Below, one piece after another: positions 36,914 to 45,682 of a stretch of DNA of 64,000 nt. The stretch lies in contig NW_026960609.1 of assembly GCF_021018805.1 (NCBI RefSeq), forward strand, positions 992,001 through 1,056,000, written 5' to 3'. The notes beneath the pieces were generated by a model, which was not told the DNA's origin, did no database searches, and worked only from the letters and a program-made list of their open reading frames with translations. The first letter of the stretch is position 1; the number at the start of each line of letters is the position of its first letter. Both the position numbers and the translations under genes were made by a program. This DNA comes from Prinia subflava (lineage: Eukaryota > Chordata > Aves > Passeriformes > Cisticolidae).

Positions 36914-37235
36914 TCAAGGAAAATGCTGATCAGTGGTTAGGATCATCCCTATCTGGGAGAGCACATCTCTGCCTAACAATCCTGGGAGCTTTTCGGGCAT
37001 TGGCATAACATAGGGTTGAGCCACAATGACTTGATTGTCTTCAAAGATAATACTGATAGGGTCTGCGCTCATTGAGGGGACACTAATGCCGCCTACCCCC
37101 ACAACGTGGGTGTAGGGAAATTGCAGAAGCCAATTAGATGGCCAGTGTAGTTGATTTATAATGGAGATGTCTTCGCCCGTGTCGAGAAGTAGTGATCGGG
37201 TGACGATTTCGTCACCACGTTGTAATTTCACTGTG
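36914..37235 (-). pseudogene. ERV-2 aspartic protease
   Basis: The retropepsin that processes Gag and Pol is recognisable by LLDTGEDISII near residue 16 of the open piece and LPGLLGRDVLSQIG near 84. It lies directly downstream of the dUTPase segment, as in betaretroviral pro. The active-site Asp is kept. A stop (TGA at about 36914) ends it before pol. A stop separates it from the dUTPase piece. Confidence 0.9.
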
Positions 37236-37257
37236 ATTCATGGGTGATCTTTCAAGC

Positions 37258-37690
37258 TTACTGTAAGAAAACATTGTGGCTGGTTGATCCAAAGTGTCCA
37301 TTTCCTCTTTCTAGTTCAGTTGGCTCTTTTGGTAGCTGACGATGCAGTAGGATATTTTCAAACGGGATATTTTGAGCAATTTTGCTCCCTTTTGGAATAG
37401 TCACAGGTGGCTGCAAAGCATAAGCCATTATTTTCACTTGTCTGGTGTAATCTGCATCAATGACTCCTGGAACTATGATTACACCTTGTTTGCCTGTGGA
37501 GGATCTTCCTAATAATAAACCTCCAACTAGAGAGATCGTGCTATACATTGGTCCATATACATCAGTGGGAATCAGGGTCACTTCTTTGTCTTGCAGGGTA
37601 ACTTCTGCTGCTGTTATTATATCTATGCCGAGACTTCTCCATGTTCCAGGCCTTTTCTTTTTTAAGAAACCATTTTTGGGATCTTGTGGG
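37258..37690 (-). pseudogene. ERV-2 dUTPase domain of pro
   Basis: dUTPase hydrolyses dUTP and keeps uracil out of viral DNA. LIPTDVYGPM, LLLGRSSTGKQGVIIVPGVI and a DADYTRQVKIMAYAL-type block in this frame match the order of trimeric dUTPase motifs 1-4, with KGSKIAQNI near the end. The domain at the start of pro, in the -1 frame relative to gag, is a hallmark of betaretroviruses and some class II ERVs. Confidence 0.93.
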
Positions 37691-39835
37691 TCAAGGCATT
37701 GATTTGTGTCTTGGCGCACTGCTTTAGCGCACTGGCTTTGAAGTTTCCCTGCTTCCTGCAAGCTTCAGTGGCGTGGGTGCCTGCATTACATTTGTGACAC
37801 CACACAGTCTTTTGACAAGTTCGCTTGAAATGGCCTGTATCACCACAGCGGAAGTAAATGATGCTACATGCTGGTTTCTTGTGGTTGCTGGAATAGCTGA
37901 TGCTTTTTCCTGTCAATGCAGCTGCGATAACATGTCCTTGTTGTTGCATTGCATCTTGCATAGCTGCTGTGAATGCTGCCGTTTGATTATTCTGTTCTGC
38001 TCTGGTTGCTCTTACTAACATTTCATCCACCCCACAACCTTGGGGAAGGGAGGCTAACACAGTCTTGGTGCGTGCGTTGGCATTTTCAAATGCAAGGGAA
38101 CAAAATAGATGCTCTTGCACATCTGTGGGTAGATCTGGGGCATCTTTTAAAGCTGCAGATAGATGGTCGATGAAGTGGCCATATGATTCAGTAGCTCCTT
38201 GCTTAATATTTGCATATGACGCAGGCTTTTTCTTATCTGGCACCAGTAACAAAGCTTTGTGGGCCAATGCCTGAGACAGCTGATGGATTTCAATTGGAAA
38301 AGTTAGTTGCACATTGGTAGTTGCATAAGCACCAAGTCCAGTTAGCATATCTGGCTGTATACCATAAAATGGATCTCCTAGAGTTTGGTGCTTATTTGCC
38401 TCTTCAGTTGCAAGGCGTCTCCATTCTCTTTCAAAAAAAAGAAATTGCGAAGGAGTAACAGTAAAGTTGCAATACTTGAACAGTCTGCGGGACAGAGAAG
38501 ATTGGCTGTAAAAATATACTGTATGATATTTTTAGCTGCTTCTGATTTGATTCTGTGGTTAATTACAGTTTGTTTGGCAGACTGTAAAACCTTCCATTCG
38601 TGTGGTTGCCATTTGGTGGTGTTTTGCTCAATTAGAACTGGACAGGCAATTGAATTTGCAGCGGTATAGTCTCCGTCTAAAATAGCGCTTTTTCTAATTG
38701 CAGAGCAGCGTTCCTGAATCGGGTCTGTTTGGCTGGCAGGCATTGCCATCTGCTGGGCAGCAGGCAGCAATGCCTGCTTAGATTGCAGAGATGGGAAGGC
38801 TGGCAGATTATGTATTTTTTTGTGGAGAAATCCTAGATGCTTCAATTGTTCGTTGCTCTAGCTTGCTCTGGCGATTAGAAAGCTCATCAAGTTTAGCTAT
38901 TATTTGTTGTAATTCATCCGACCTCTGCATCTTTTCTGATGGCTGAGGTGTGCAACGAACGTCAGGCTCAGAAACCTCTCCTTCAGAGTCGGATTCTGGC
39001 AGGGGGCACTGGGATGCTTGTGGATGGGTGATGGGTTTTGCTGATGCAGGCTGCGGGGGTGCAGGGGCTTCGGGTTGGACCAGGTCCATGTTTTCAGAAG
39101 CTGGCATGGGGGCAGCCATGTTTGTTTTGATCACATGTGCTGATGATGTCAGCTCCTTTTCCGGTGGAGAGAAGGCTGACACTGCACCGCTCTCGGCACT
39201 GCCCCGAACTCCGCCTCCTTGCTGCGTCACTTTTGCCTGCCCCGCTCCGCCTTCGGTCCCGCCTGCCTCCTCATCTTTCACCATGCCCCCTGAGCTTGGT
39301 GGCCGAGACGTTTCCTATTTGCTCTCATTCTCCCTGGGCGCTGGTGAAAGCACTTCCTGCGCACGGCTCACGTGGCTGCTCGCTGCAGCGACTGCTTCTC
39401 GCAGGGAAGAGCAGACTGGAGCTGCATTCCCTCTTACGGGATGCGTGGAATTTATACCAAAAAACTTCGCAACTTTAGATGTTTTTTTCAACTCTTTTGG
39501 CTCAGAGAGAGACACCCCCGGATCGGAGTGGGGAGGGGCGGCTTTCTCTAATGCTAAAATGGCTGCCTGGGCGGCTCTGCGTTCCGCAGCAAATGTTTGC
39601 AAGGTATTTATCACTTTTTTCCAAATCACGCCTAACTCTGAGCAAATCTTCACTTCTTTCCCTTTCAAAATGACAGAATCCCATAGTAATTCACCTTTTT
39701 CCTTCCATTCTGCTTCACTAAAGAGAAGCGATGGCTGATTTAACTTTCCTTTTTCCCGAGCCCATAGGGTTAACTTTTCTATATCAGTTTCTGATAAATA
39801 AACCTCCTTTATTTCCCTTAGGGGTCTAAGCTAGC
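37662..39835 (-). pseudogene. ERV-2 gag remnant
   Basis: Gag would form the virion core. Open pieces 39668-39315, 39284-38808, 38845-38378 and 38348-37662 are linked by frame changes. A matrix-like N-terminus with EKLTLWAREKGKL lies near 39760, upstream of the first ATG frame, and I cannot see a good initiator. A Pro-rich middle lies near 39100. The capsid major homology region IKQGATESYGHFIDHL is near 38170. Two zinc knuckles follow: FRCGDTGHFKRTC near 37835, in which the first Cys is replaced by Tyr, and CHKCNAGTHATEAC near 37790, which is intact. Gag ends at TAA 37662, overlapping the pro frame. Confidence 0.92.
37674..37680 (-). promoter_or_regulatory. Probable -1 frameshift heptamer between ERV-2 gag and pro
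   Basis: On the minus strand C CCA AAA occurs in gag frame, 12 nt before the gag stop. Slipping by -1 gives CCC AAA and enters the open pro/dUTPase frame directly. It fits the X XXY YYZ rule. Downstream secondary structure was not computed. Confidence 0.6.
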
Positions 39836-40531
39836 TCAGTCCTTCTCAGGCCTTGGAGGAATATATCGAAGAGACAGGAAAAAGGATTCAAAAGAGGCTC
39901 TCACCCTTAGCTGCAGTGATGTTTATTTCCAGGTGGTGTCCGAGGAAAGAGAGAGGAAGTCCCCAGGGGGACTGGGTCTTTTCTCAGGACTTCTGAGGGA
40001 GGGGCAAGCTGGCACACGGCCAATGGGGTCAGAAAGGGAAGGAAGGGTCAGACTACATGACAGGAGCTCCAGGGGTCCCTGAGGGGGAAGAAACCATTCC
40101 CCCAGGGGAATGTAACAAGTTTCTTTTATCTTTTCACCCCTTTTAGAGGCAATTGTTGCTAAGAGTTGCACTGCTACGTGAAAATCCTTCTCCATGTTTT
40201 TAAAATCCTTCTTTTCACTCACTCACAGCCACTTACCTCTCCCTTCCACCACGTGTCGCTGTTCCCCTCCGGGTGAATCAGGCGAACCATGCTCTCCAAT
40301 CCCAGCTCTGTAAGCTCAGCGCTGCTTGTGTCCCGTTCGTTCGAATATTCAGTCCGAATCTTACACACAAGACAAATCCAAGCAGCAGAGACTCACCGCA
40401 TCCAAGCGAGATTCATATTTATACGAAAAGTGTAAAAATCAAAATAAACTCCGCATCCAAGCGTAATCAAATACAATCTGCATCCAAGCAAAAAAAAAAA
40501 GCAGAAGAGAGGTCCCTGTTCGGGTGCCAGC
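39836..40531 (-). other. ERV-2 leader between 5' LTR and gag
   Basis: About 0.7 kb without coding similarity. It includes the primer site, an A-rich run, three copies of GCTTGGATGC (minus strand; the plus strand reads GCATCCAAGC) at 40398-40407, 40453-40462 and 40480-40489, with a related ATCCAAGC near 40376. Packaging and dimer signals would be expected here. Confidence 0.7.
40512..40529 (-). promoter_or_regulatory. ERV-2 primer binding site, tRNA-Lys3 type
   Basis: The minus strand reads TGGCACCCGAACAGGGAC, two bases inside the 5' LTR. It differs from the standard Lys3 primer site at one base, where a CG is CA. This identifies the primer used and the betaretroviral affinity. Confidence 0.9.
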
Positions 40532-40925
40532 TGAAATCAGGGACTCTAATTGGGATTGGAGACAGAACAAACGCAGGTCCGACCAATATGGTTATAACAT
40601 ACGTTCTCCTCTTTATTCTCGAAATAGCTGGTTTTATACAGTGTCAGATAGTTTACAGTTGCAGGTGCACTTCTATTGGCATTCAGCGTGAACAAGTATG
40701 TAAACTATTTTAGTTTAAGGCAGCCACCGTGTCTTCACTCTATTTGCCCTATACAGTCTGTGCCCACACCTTAATCCAATTTCTAACTGCACCAAAAAGC
40801 TTATCTACTTCTACGCAGGCCAAAATCTGAGGCCTAGCAGGCCCAAAACTCAGGCTCAGTTTGGGATAGCTCAAATCTCATTCCACAGCACATTGTGCCC
40901 ACGATCTCTAAGAAATTCAGTTACA
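40532..40925 (-). repeat. ERV-2 5' LTR (394 bp)
   Basis: Same length as 31069-31462 and about 96% identical by eye. Its inner border is followed by two bases and the primer binding site, which makes it the 5' LTR of a minus-strand provirus. Confidence 0.96.
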
Positions 40926-40931
40926 AGGTTT
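40926..40931. repeat. Target-site duplication of ERV-2, right (AGGTTT)
   Basis: Matches 31063-31068. Six bases is the alpha/betaretroviral size. Confidence 0.93.
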
Positions 40932-41873
40932 AACAAGCAATCCATAATTATAAATCCACAGTCTGCACCACCCTGTCATCCCTAGAGAGGTTCTCAGTTC
41001 TTTCACTGTCTGAGGCTTTGGGGTCTGGCATATTGCCTCCTTGCGATCTTGTCCCCAGGTTCTTTGTCCAGCACTTACTTCACAGCCCAGGTAAATAACT
41101 GTCTACTTTACTATCTGAGCCTTCTTTTGGGATACTCGATACCCTTGCATGCCCAGAAACTTTAGGAGGCTTACCGTCCAGTCTATGCATGTTTCCTGAG
41201 TCCGGGTGGCTATTAAGAGGTCATCCATATACTGGAGGAGCTGTCCTTCTCCTGGAGGAGGTTCTCAGGACTCCAAATCCTTTGCAAGCTGCTCCCCAAA
41301 TAGGGTAGGAGAGTTCTTATACTGCTGCGGTAATACGCACCATGTGAGCTGAGTTTTATGTCCAGATCTAGGGCTTTCCCATTCACATGCAAAAATTTTC
41401 TGGCTGGCTTCATGGAGAGTTATGCAAAAGAAAGCATCCTTCAAATCTAAAATGATAAACTAGATTAATTCAGGTGTTAAACGGGTTAACAGGGTGTAAG
41501 GATTGGCAACTACTGGGTACAAGTCCTCAGTTACTTTGGTAACAGCTCTTAAATCTTGTACCAACCCGTATGACTCATCAGGCTTCTTCACTGGCAAAAT
41601 AGGAGTGTTGAAATCAGACTGACACTCCCTCAGTAGTCCTATCTTCAAAAAGTTTTCAATAATTTGACTAATACCCTCTCTATCTTCTTTCTTTAGGGGG
41701 TATTGTTTAACCCTTACTGGCTGTCTTCTTTCTTTAAGTTTATTCTGCACTGGTAGTGCATTCTTTGCCCTTCCTGATATATCAGAAGGCCACACTCCAG
41801 GAAATACCTGATCTATTATTTTCCTGAAATTTTCCTCTTCATTTGCAACTTCAATTTCTTTGGTTATCATCAT
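40932..41873 (-). pseudogene. ERV-1 reverse transcriptase remnant
   Basis: The open piece 41873-41460 begins in the protease-RT linker and runs through QYPLKKEDREGISQIIENFL, then NTPILPVKKPDESYGLVQDLRAV and PVVANPYTLLTRL, the gammaretroviral fingers. After a stop at about 41460 the palm continues with [13 protein letters not shown] residues near 41440 and the frame 41413-41213, then degenerate sequence up to the ERV-2 junction at 40932. The palm region around 41330-41210, where the catalytic Asp pair would be expected, is frameshifted. The gene resumes at 31062 beyond ERV-2. Confidence 0.9.
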
Positions 41874-41921
41874 TAAACTTAACAGTTCTACATATTATTG
41901 ATCTTTTACCTCCAAAATAAT

Positions 41922-42248
41922 TTATCCATTCTTAAATATTATTTTTGCCTCCAGCTGCTCTAGCAGGTCTCTGCCCAAAAGTGCAGATGGAGCTTTAGGC
42001 ATGCATAAAAATCCGTGAATTCTCCACTGTTTCCCCAATGTATACTTCAATGGTTTGCAAAAATAAGCTCTTTCAGATTGGCCAGTCGCCTTTTTTACCA
42101 TAACATAGTCTTTGGATACAGGTATTAGGGCCTTATTCAGCACTGAAAATGTTGCCCCTGTGTCTATCAAAAATTTCACCTTTGTTTCTTTGTTCCCCAG
42201 TTTGACTATAACCAGAGAGTCCTCTAGGGTAGGGCCCTCCAGTCCCCC
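41922..42248 (-). pseudogene. ERV-1 protease
   Basis: The frame continues directly from gag after a single TGA. FLIDTGATFSVLN near 42170 holds the active-site Asp-Thr-Gly and SALLGRDLLEQL near 41965 the C-terminal protease motif. Length and in-frame position after gag are gammaretroviral. A stop at about 41922 separates it from the RT piece. Confidence 0.92.
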
Positions 42249-42251
42249 TCA
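42249..42251 (-). promoter_or_regulatory. In-frame gag/pro stop (TGA) of ERV-1, possible readthrough site
   Basis: The minus-strand reading is GAC TGA GGG GGA CTG, with the same frame open on both sides. Gammaretroviruses make Gag-Pol by reading through one stop at exactly this place, and a purine-rich spacer follows here too. The codon is TGA, not the TAG best known from murine viruses. Confidence 0.75.
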
Positions 42252-43923
42252 GTCGTCTTTTACATGAGCAATCACTTTCTCCCCTTTCTGACCACCTTTT
42301 CTATGTTCATCACCCTTTCTTAGTTCTGGACACTGGTTTTTCCAGTGACCAAATTTTTTGCAAAATGCACATTGATCTTTTCCCAGTCGGGGTGGTCCCT
42401 GTTTCGGTGGGCCTTGCCCATGTTTTCCTTTTTCTCCCTCTTTTACTACTGGTACTAATTTCTTCATCTCTTGTTTATATCCTTCTTCCCGGTTACTAAA
42501 AACTCTCCAGGCCTCATCCAGTAAAGCTTCTAAATTCCGGCTGTTTGGACTCTGGATCTTCTGGAGTTTCCGCCTGATGTCTCCTGTAGACTGTCCTAAA
42601 AATAAATTTATTAATTGCTGCATCCCTTCATCAGATCCAGGATCCAGGGTGGTGTGTTGGCGCATTGCGTCTCGCAGGTGATCTAGAAGTTCAGAAGGTG
42701 TTTGAGAAGGGCCCTGTTTGATAGCATATAAGACTGACCAGTTTATGGTTTTGGGGATTGCTCTTTCCAGCCCTTTTACTATCAATTCCTGGTATCTCCT
42801 TAACCGTCCCAACTCCTCATCTTCATTAGGATCCCATTTTGGGTCTTGGAGGGGAAATATATCCTTAACATCCTCCTGTGTTGTTCTACAATAATCCTTG
42901 GCCAGATCCTTAGCTACTTTCAAAACTAATTGCTTCTTGGTCTCTGTTAGGGCATCAAGCAGCAGTTGGAGGTCTGCCCAATCAGGCAAATGCTGCTTAA
43001 TCATAAACTTCATTTTCTTAGCAACCCCTATTGGATCACTTTGATAGCCCTTAGCACTCTTTTCCCAAATTTCTAAATCAGTCGAGGAAAAGGGAACCTT
43101 AGTCAGTTTTGTTTCTCCATCAGAGGTCATTGCTTGTCTTAGAGGTGCTTGTATGACCTCTAGTTTGTTTTTGGGTCTTTAATGCTATGGGTCCTTGTGG
43201 GGGAAGTTTGGGAGCTGGTGGGGGAGGTTCAGGTTCATCCCACTCACTGTCACTGCTAGGCAGTGGTGGATAAAATTTGGATGGTTCTCTGGGTTTGGGA
43301 GTGGATGGAGAAACCCCTACCTCAGCTGCTGTCCTTCCAAAGGAAGATGAAGCTAGAGATGAAGCAGGGGAGGTTGGAGTTAATGACGGTTCTGAATCTG
43401 CATCCCCCACCACCCTCCTCCTTTCCTGCCTTTTAGGGGGTGGTTTAAGTATGTCTTTTGTCTCTTGTTCCAAAGCCTCTGCTTGGTATACCTTGTCAGG
43501 ATGTGTGCACCTCTAATTTATTGAGCAGGTGCTACAACACCATTTGGGCTTCCCTTTAGTAACTTTATTGTCCTTTTCAAGGGCCAGTACTAAAGGATCA
43601 GATGGTGGCCTCATTCCACAATCCCTTTGTCACTCAGGGTGATCCCTAAGAATAAAAAACATATCAGCATAAGCCACTTCCTGCCACTTTTGTTCACGGC
43701 ATAGGAAGAGCATTAGCTGCAATAGAGTTTCATAGTGCAGTCTACCATTTGCTGGCCACTTCACCCCCTCTTCCAGCCTATACAGTGGCCACCACTGTGT
43801 ACAAAACTTAACAAGCTCCCTTTTGGTTTCTGTACCCCCATAGCTCACCAATTTTTTCCAATGTGTTAAAATACATCCCAGAGAACTGCCTTTAGGAATC
43901 TCTTGACTTTCACTTGCTCCCAT
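42249..43923 (-). pseudogene. ERV-1 gag
   Basis: Gag would build the core. The matrix piece 43923-43630 starts MGASESQ, with Gly2 suited to myristoylation. The middle piece 43516-43120 is Pro/Ser-rich and contains FYPPLPS, a possible late-domain element. The capsid/nucleocapsid frame 43130-42249 is 293 codons with the major homology region IKQGPSQTPSELLDHLRDAM near residue 153 and one zinc knuckle CAFCKKFGHWKNQC near 256, followed by a Lys/Gly-rich end. One CCHC box and this domain order are gammaretroviral. Frame breaks near 43600 and 43125 disrupt it, and the rest is open. Confidence 0.93.
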
Positions 43924-45682
43924 CCTTAAGATTCCTCTGGTATAAAGATATACTGGGCACTTTCCACCCTTAAGATTTCCACTGGCTTCCCTCTATCTCC
44001 TGCTCCTGGGCATATACTTCTGCTGAAGAAAGAAGCAGGGTTTACACGCACACACACCCCACGGGAAGGGAAAAAACTGCTTTTTATTTTAATCTAAAAG
44101 GAAACAACACAACACAGTCAAACAAATTGACAACACACAGACTTGTCCCCTCTTCCTTGCTTAAATTGCTGATTACAAATCTGTATTGAACCAAGTCCTC
44201 TGTTATGCCTTGCACTGGCTATATTGCAGCTAAAATGCACTCAAAAATTGCAAGCAGTTTTACACATACTACAGCAAGGGTACAGTTAAAGCCCAACGCA
44301 ATCCCTGTTGAGCCATAATTAGAGTATAGATGGGGCTCTTGCAAAATACCAACCAATATCTGGCTTTGGCCGAATGTTAACAATGCCAAACATACACACT
44401 CAACCAAAAATTTTAACAAAGTCTTGCCGTAAGCCAAAGGGCTCAAGCGGAGACACAGCACAAATCCCTCTGCAAGAGGGAAGCGGGGAGGGGACCCTGG
44501 CCCCACACCGTCCCGCACTCTTCTGCAGCCAGGAATCACCAGTTCCTAGTTAAAATACCACACCACACATACCGGCAATCTCAAAGCCTCACAAAAAATC
44601 AAGTATGTTCCTTTGCAGTCAAGACAAATCCCCACAATCAAAACCTTTTGGGGTCTAGCGGGATTTGTAAAACACAGTGCGAGACTACAAAACCTGGATC
44701 CTTCTGCCAGTCACCAAGGTGATACCGGGCGTAATTTCAAACCTTTCACACCACTCGTTCTTTTACACACAAGATAAACAGCTTATTGACTCACAACTGT
44801 CTTCTCCACTTAACAACACACTGGTTAAAATACTATTGCCAGCCACACAAACAAAACTCACACAGAACATGTCTCCCTGGCACACATTCCAGGCACAGTA
44901 TAAGCACTGCTTTCCCAAACACAAACACACATTCCTCCGCTGATCAGGCGGGGGGGTTTAATATTCTTTTACAACTTTAAACATACACCACTCCTCCAAA
45001 ACACGTACAGCACGCTACCAGCACACCCCAAAAACACACAAATCAAAATACAAATCCTCACAAACCACAACACATACGGCACACCAGTAATTTCCACAGT
45101 GTAAGCATGCAAACTTACAAAACAAAGATCTGTTTACACTACACTCACATCCAGCATGCACGGGCCGCAATTGTGATCACCGGCGACCCACAGCGGGACC
45201 CCTCTCATCCCAAAACTCGCGGCTGGCACCCACACTGCAGCCCAACAAGCCACTTCTCAGCCACAAACCAAGCCAAACTGGAGCCACTGCTGTTCCCAGA
45301 AAACAGCAAAAACTGGCTGTCTTGTTGCCGCTGTCCCACCTTGGGACACAGGCTACAAACTCCTGGTGCTGCTGCCAGCACCACCTGAAACACAAACCAC
45401 AAATACCAGACTCCGCGGAGCTTACAAAATCCAGTCAGGCCTCTGCTTTGCATAGGACATCTCTTATGACTTATAAGCTGCCTATATTCAAAGGTACCTG
45501 TTTCCAATATTTATTAAACATACCTTTTTGTCTGTAGTTTTGACAGGTCCTGGTCTTTCCCCAGGGTGTCAGGGGGCCATGGGAGCCTTCTTCCCAGAAA
45601 ATCCTGGGTGGGCGCCCAGAGGGGTCCCAGACTCCGATGGCCCCTTGGCCAGAGAGAGCAGAGTCCTGCCACGGTTGCCAGA
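43924..45682 (-). other. ERV-1 leader between 5' LTR and gag
   Basis: About 1.76 kb, long for a gammaretroviral leader, with no recognised protein. The plus strand is rich in A and C (CACA words) from about 44560 to 45300, so the RNA-sense strand is rich in G and T. Minus frames at 44539-44219 and 45507-45205 are open but match nothing I know. Packaging signals would be expected near gag. Confidence 0.6.
45661..45680 (-). promoter_or_regulatory. ERV-1 primer binding site candidate
   Basis: Two bases inside the 5' LTR the minus strand reads TGGCAACCGTGGCAGGACTC. It begins TGG as all primer sites do, and its complement ends in CCA with a T-loop-like GAGTC. I cannot assign the tRNA; Arg types look nearest but are not an exact match. 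Confidence 0.6.

Larger units (their letters stand above)
31069..40925 (-). mobile_element. ERV-2: betaretrovirus-like provirus nested in ERV-1, minus strand
   Basis: This 9.86 kb provirus has two LTRs of exactly 394 bp and AGGTTT on both sides (31063-31068 and 40926-40931). On the minus strand the order is 5' LTR, primer site, leader, gag, pro with dUTPase, pol, env, polypurine tract and 3' LTR. Two zinc knuckles, the dUTPase in a separate pro frame, the Lys-type primer site and the 6 bp duplication are betaretroviral. The env TM is of the covalent alpha/gamma type. A solo LTR-C splits env. Stops and frameshifts occur in gag, pol and env. Confidence 0.97.

Noticed and set aside
38950..39738. 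262-codon plus-strand open frame
   Set aside because: It lies antisense to ERV-2 gag, whose Pro-rich and matrix parts are coded on the minus strand. It is a shadow of that GC-rich sequence.
40273..40713. 146-codon plus-strand frame
   Set aside because: It runs across the ERV-2 leader, primer site and LTR on the non-coding strand. Part of it recurs in the other LTR only because the LTRs are copies.
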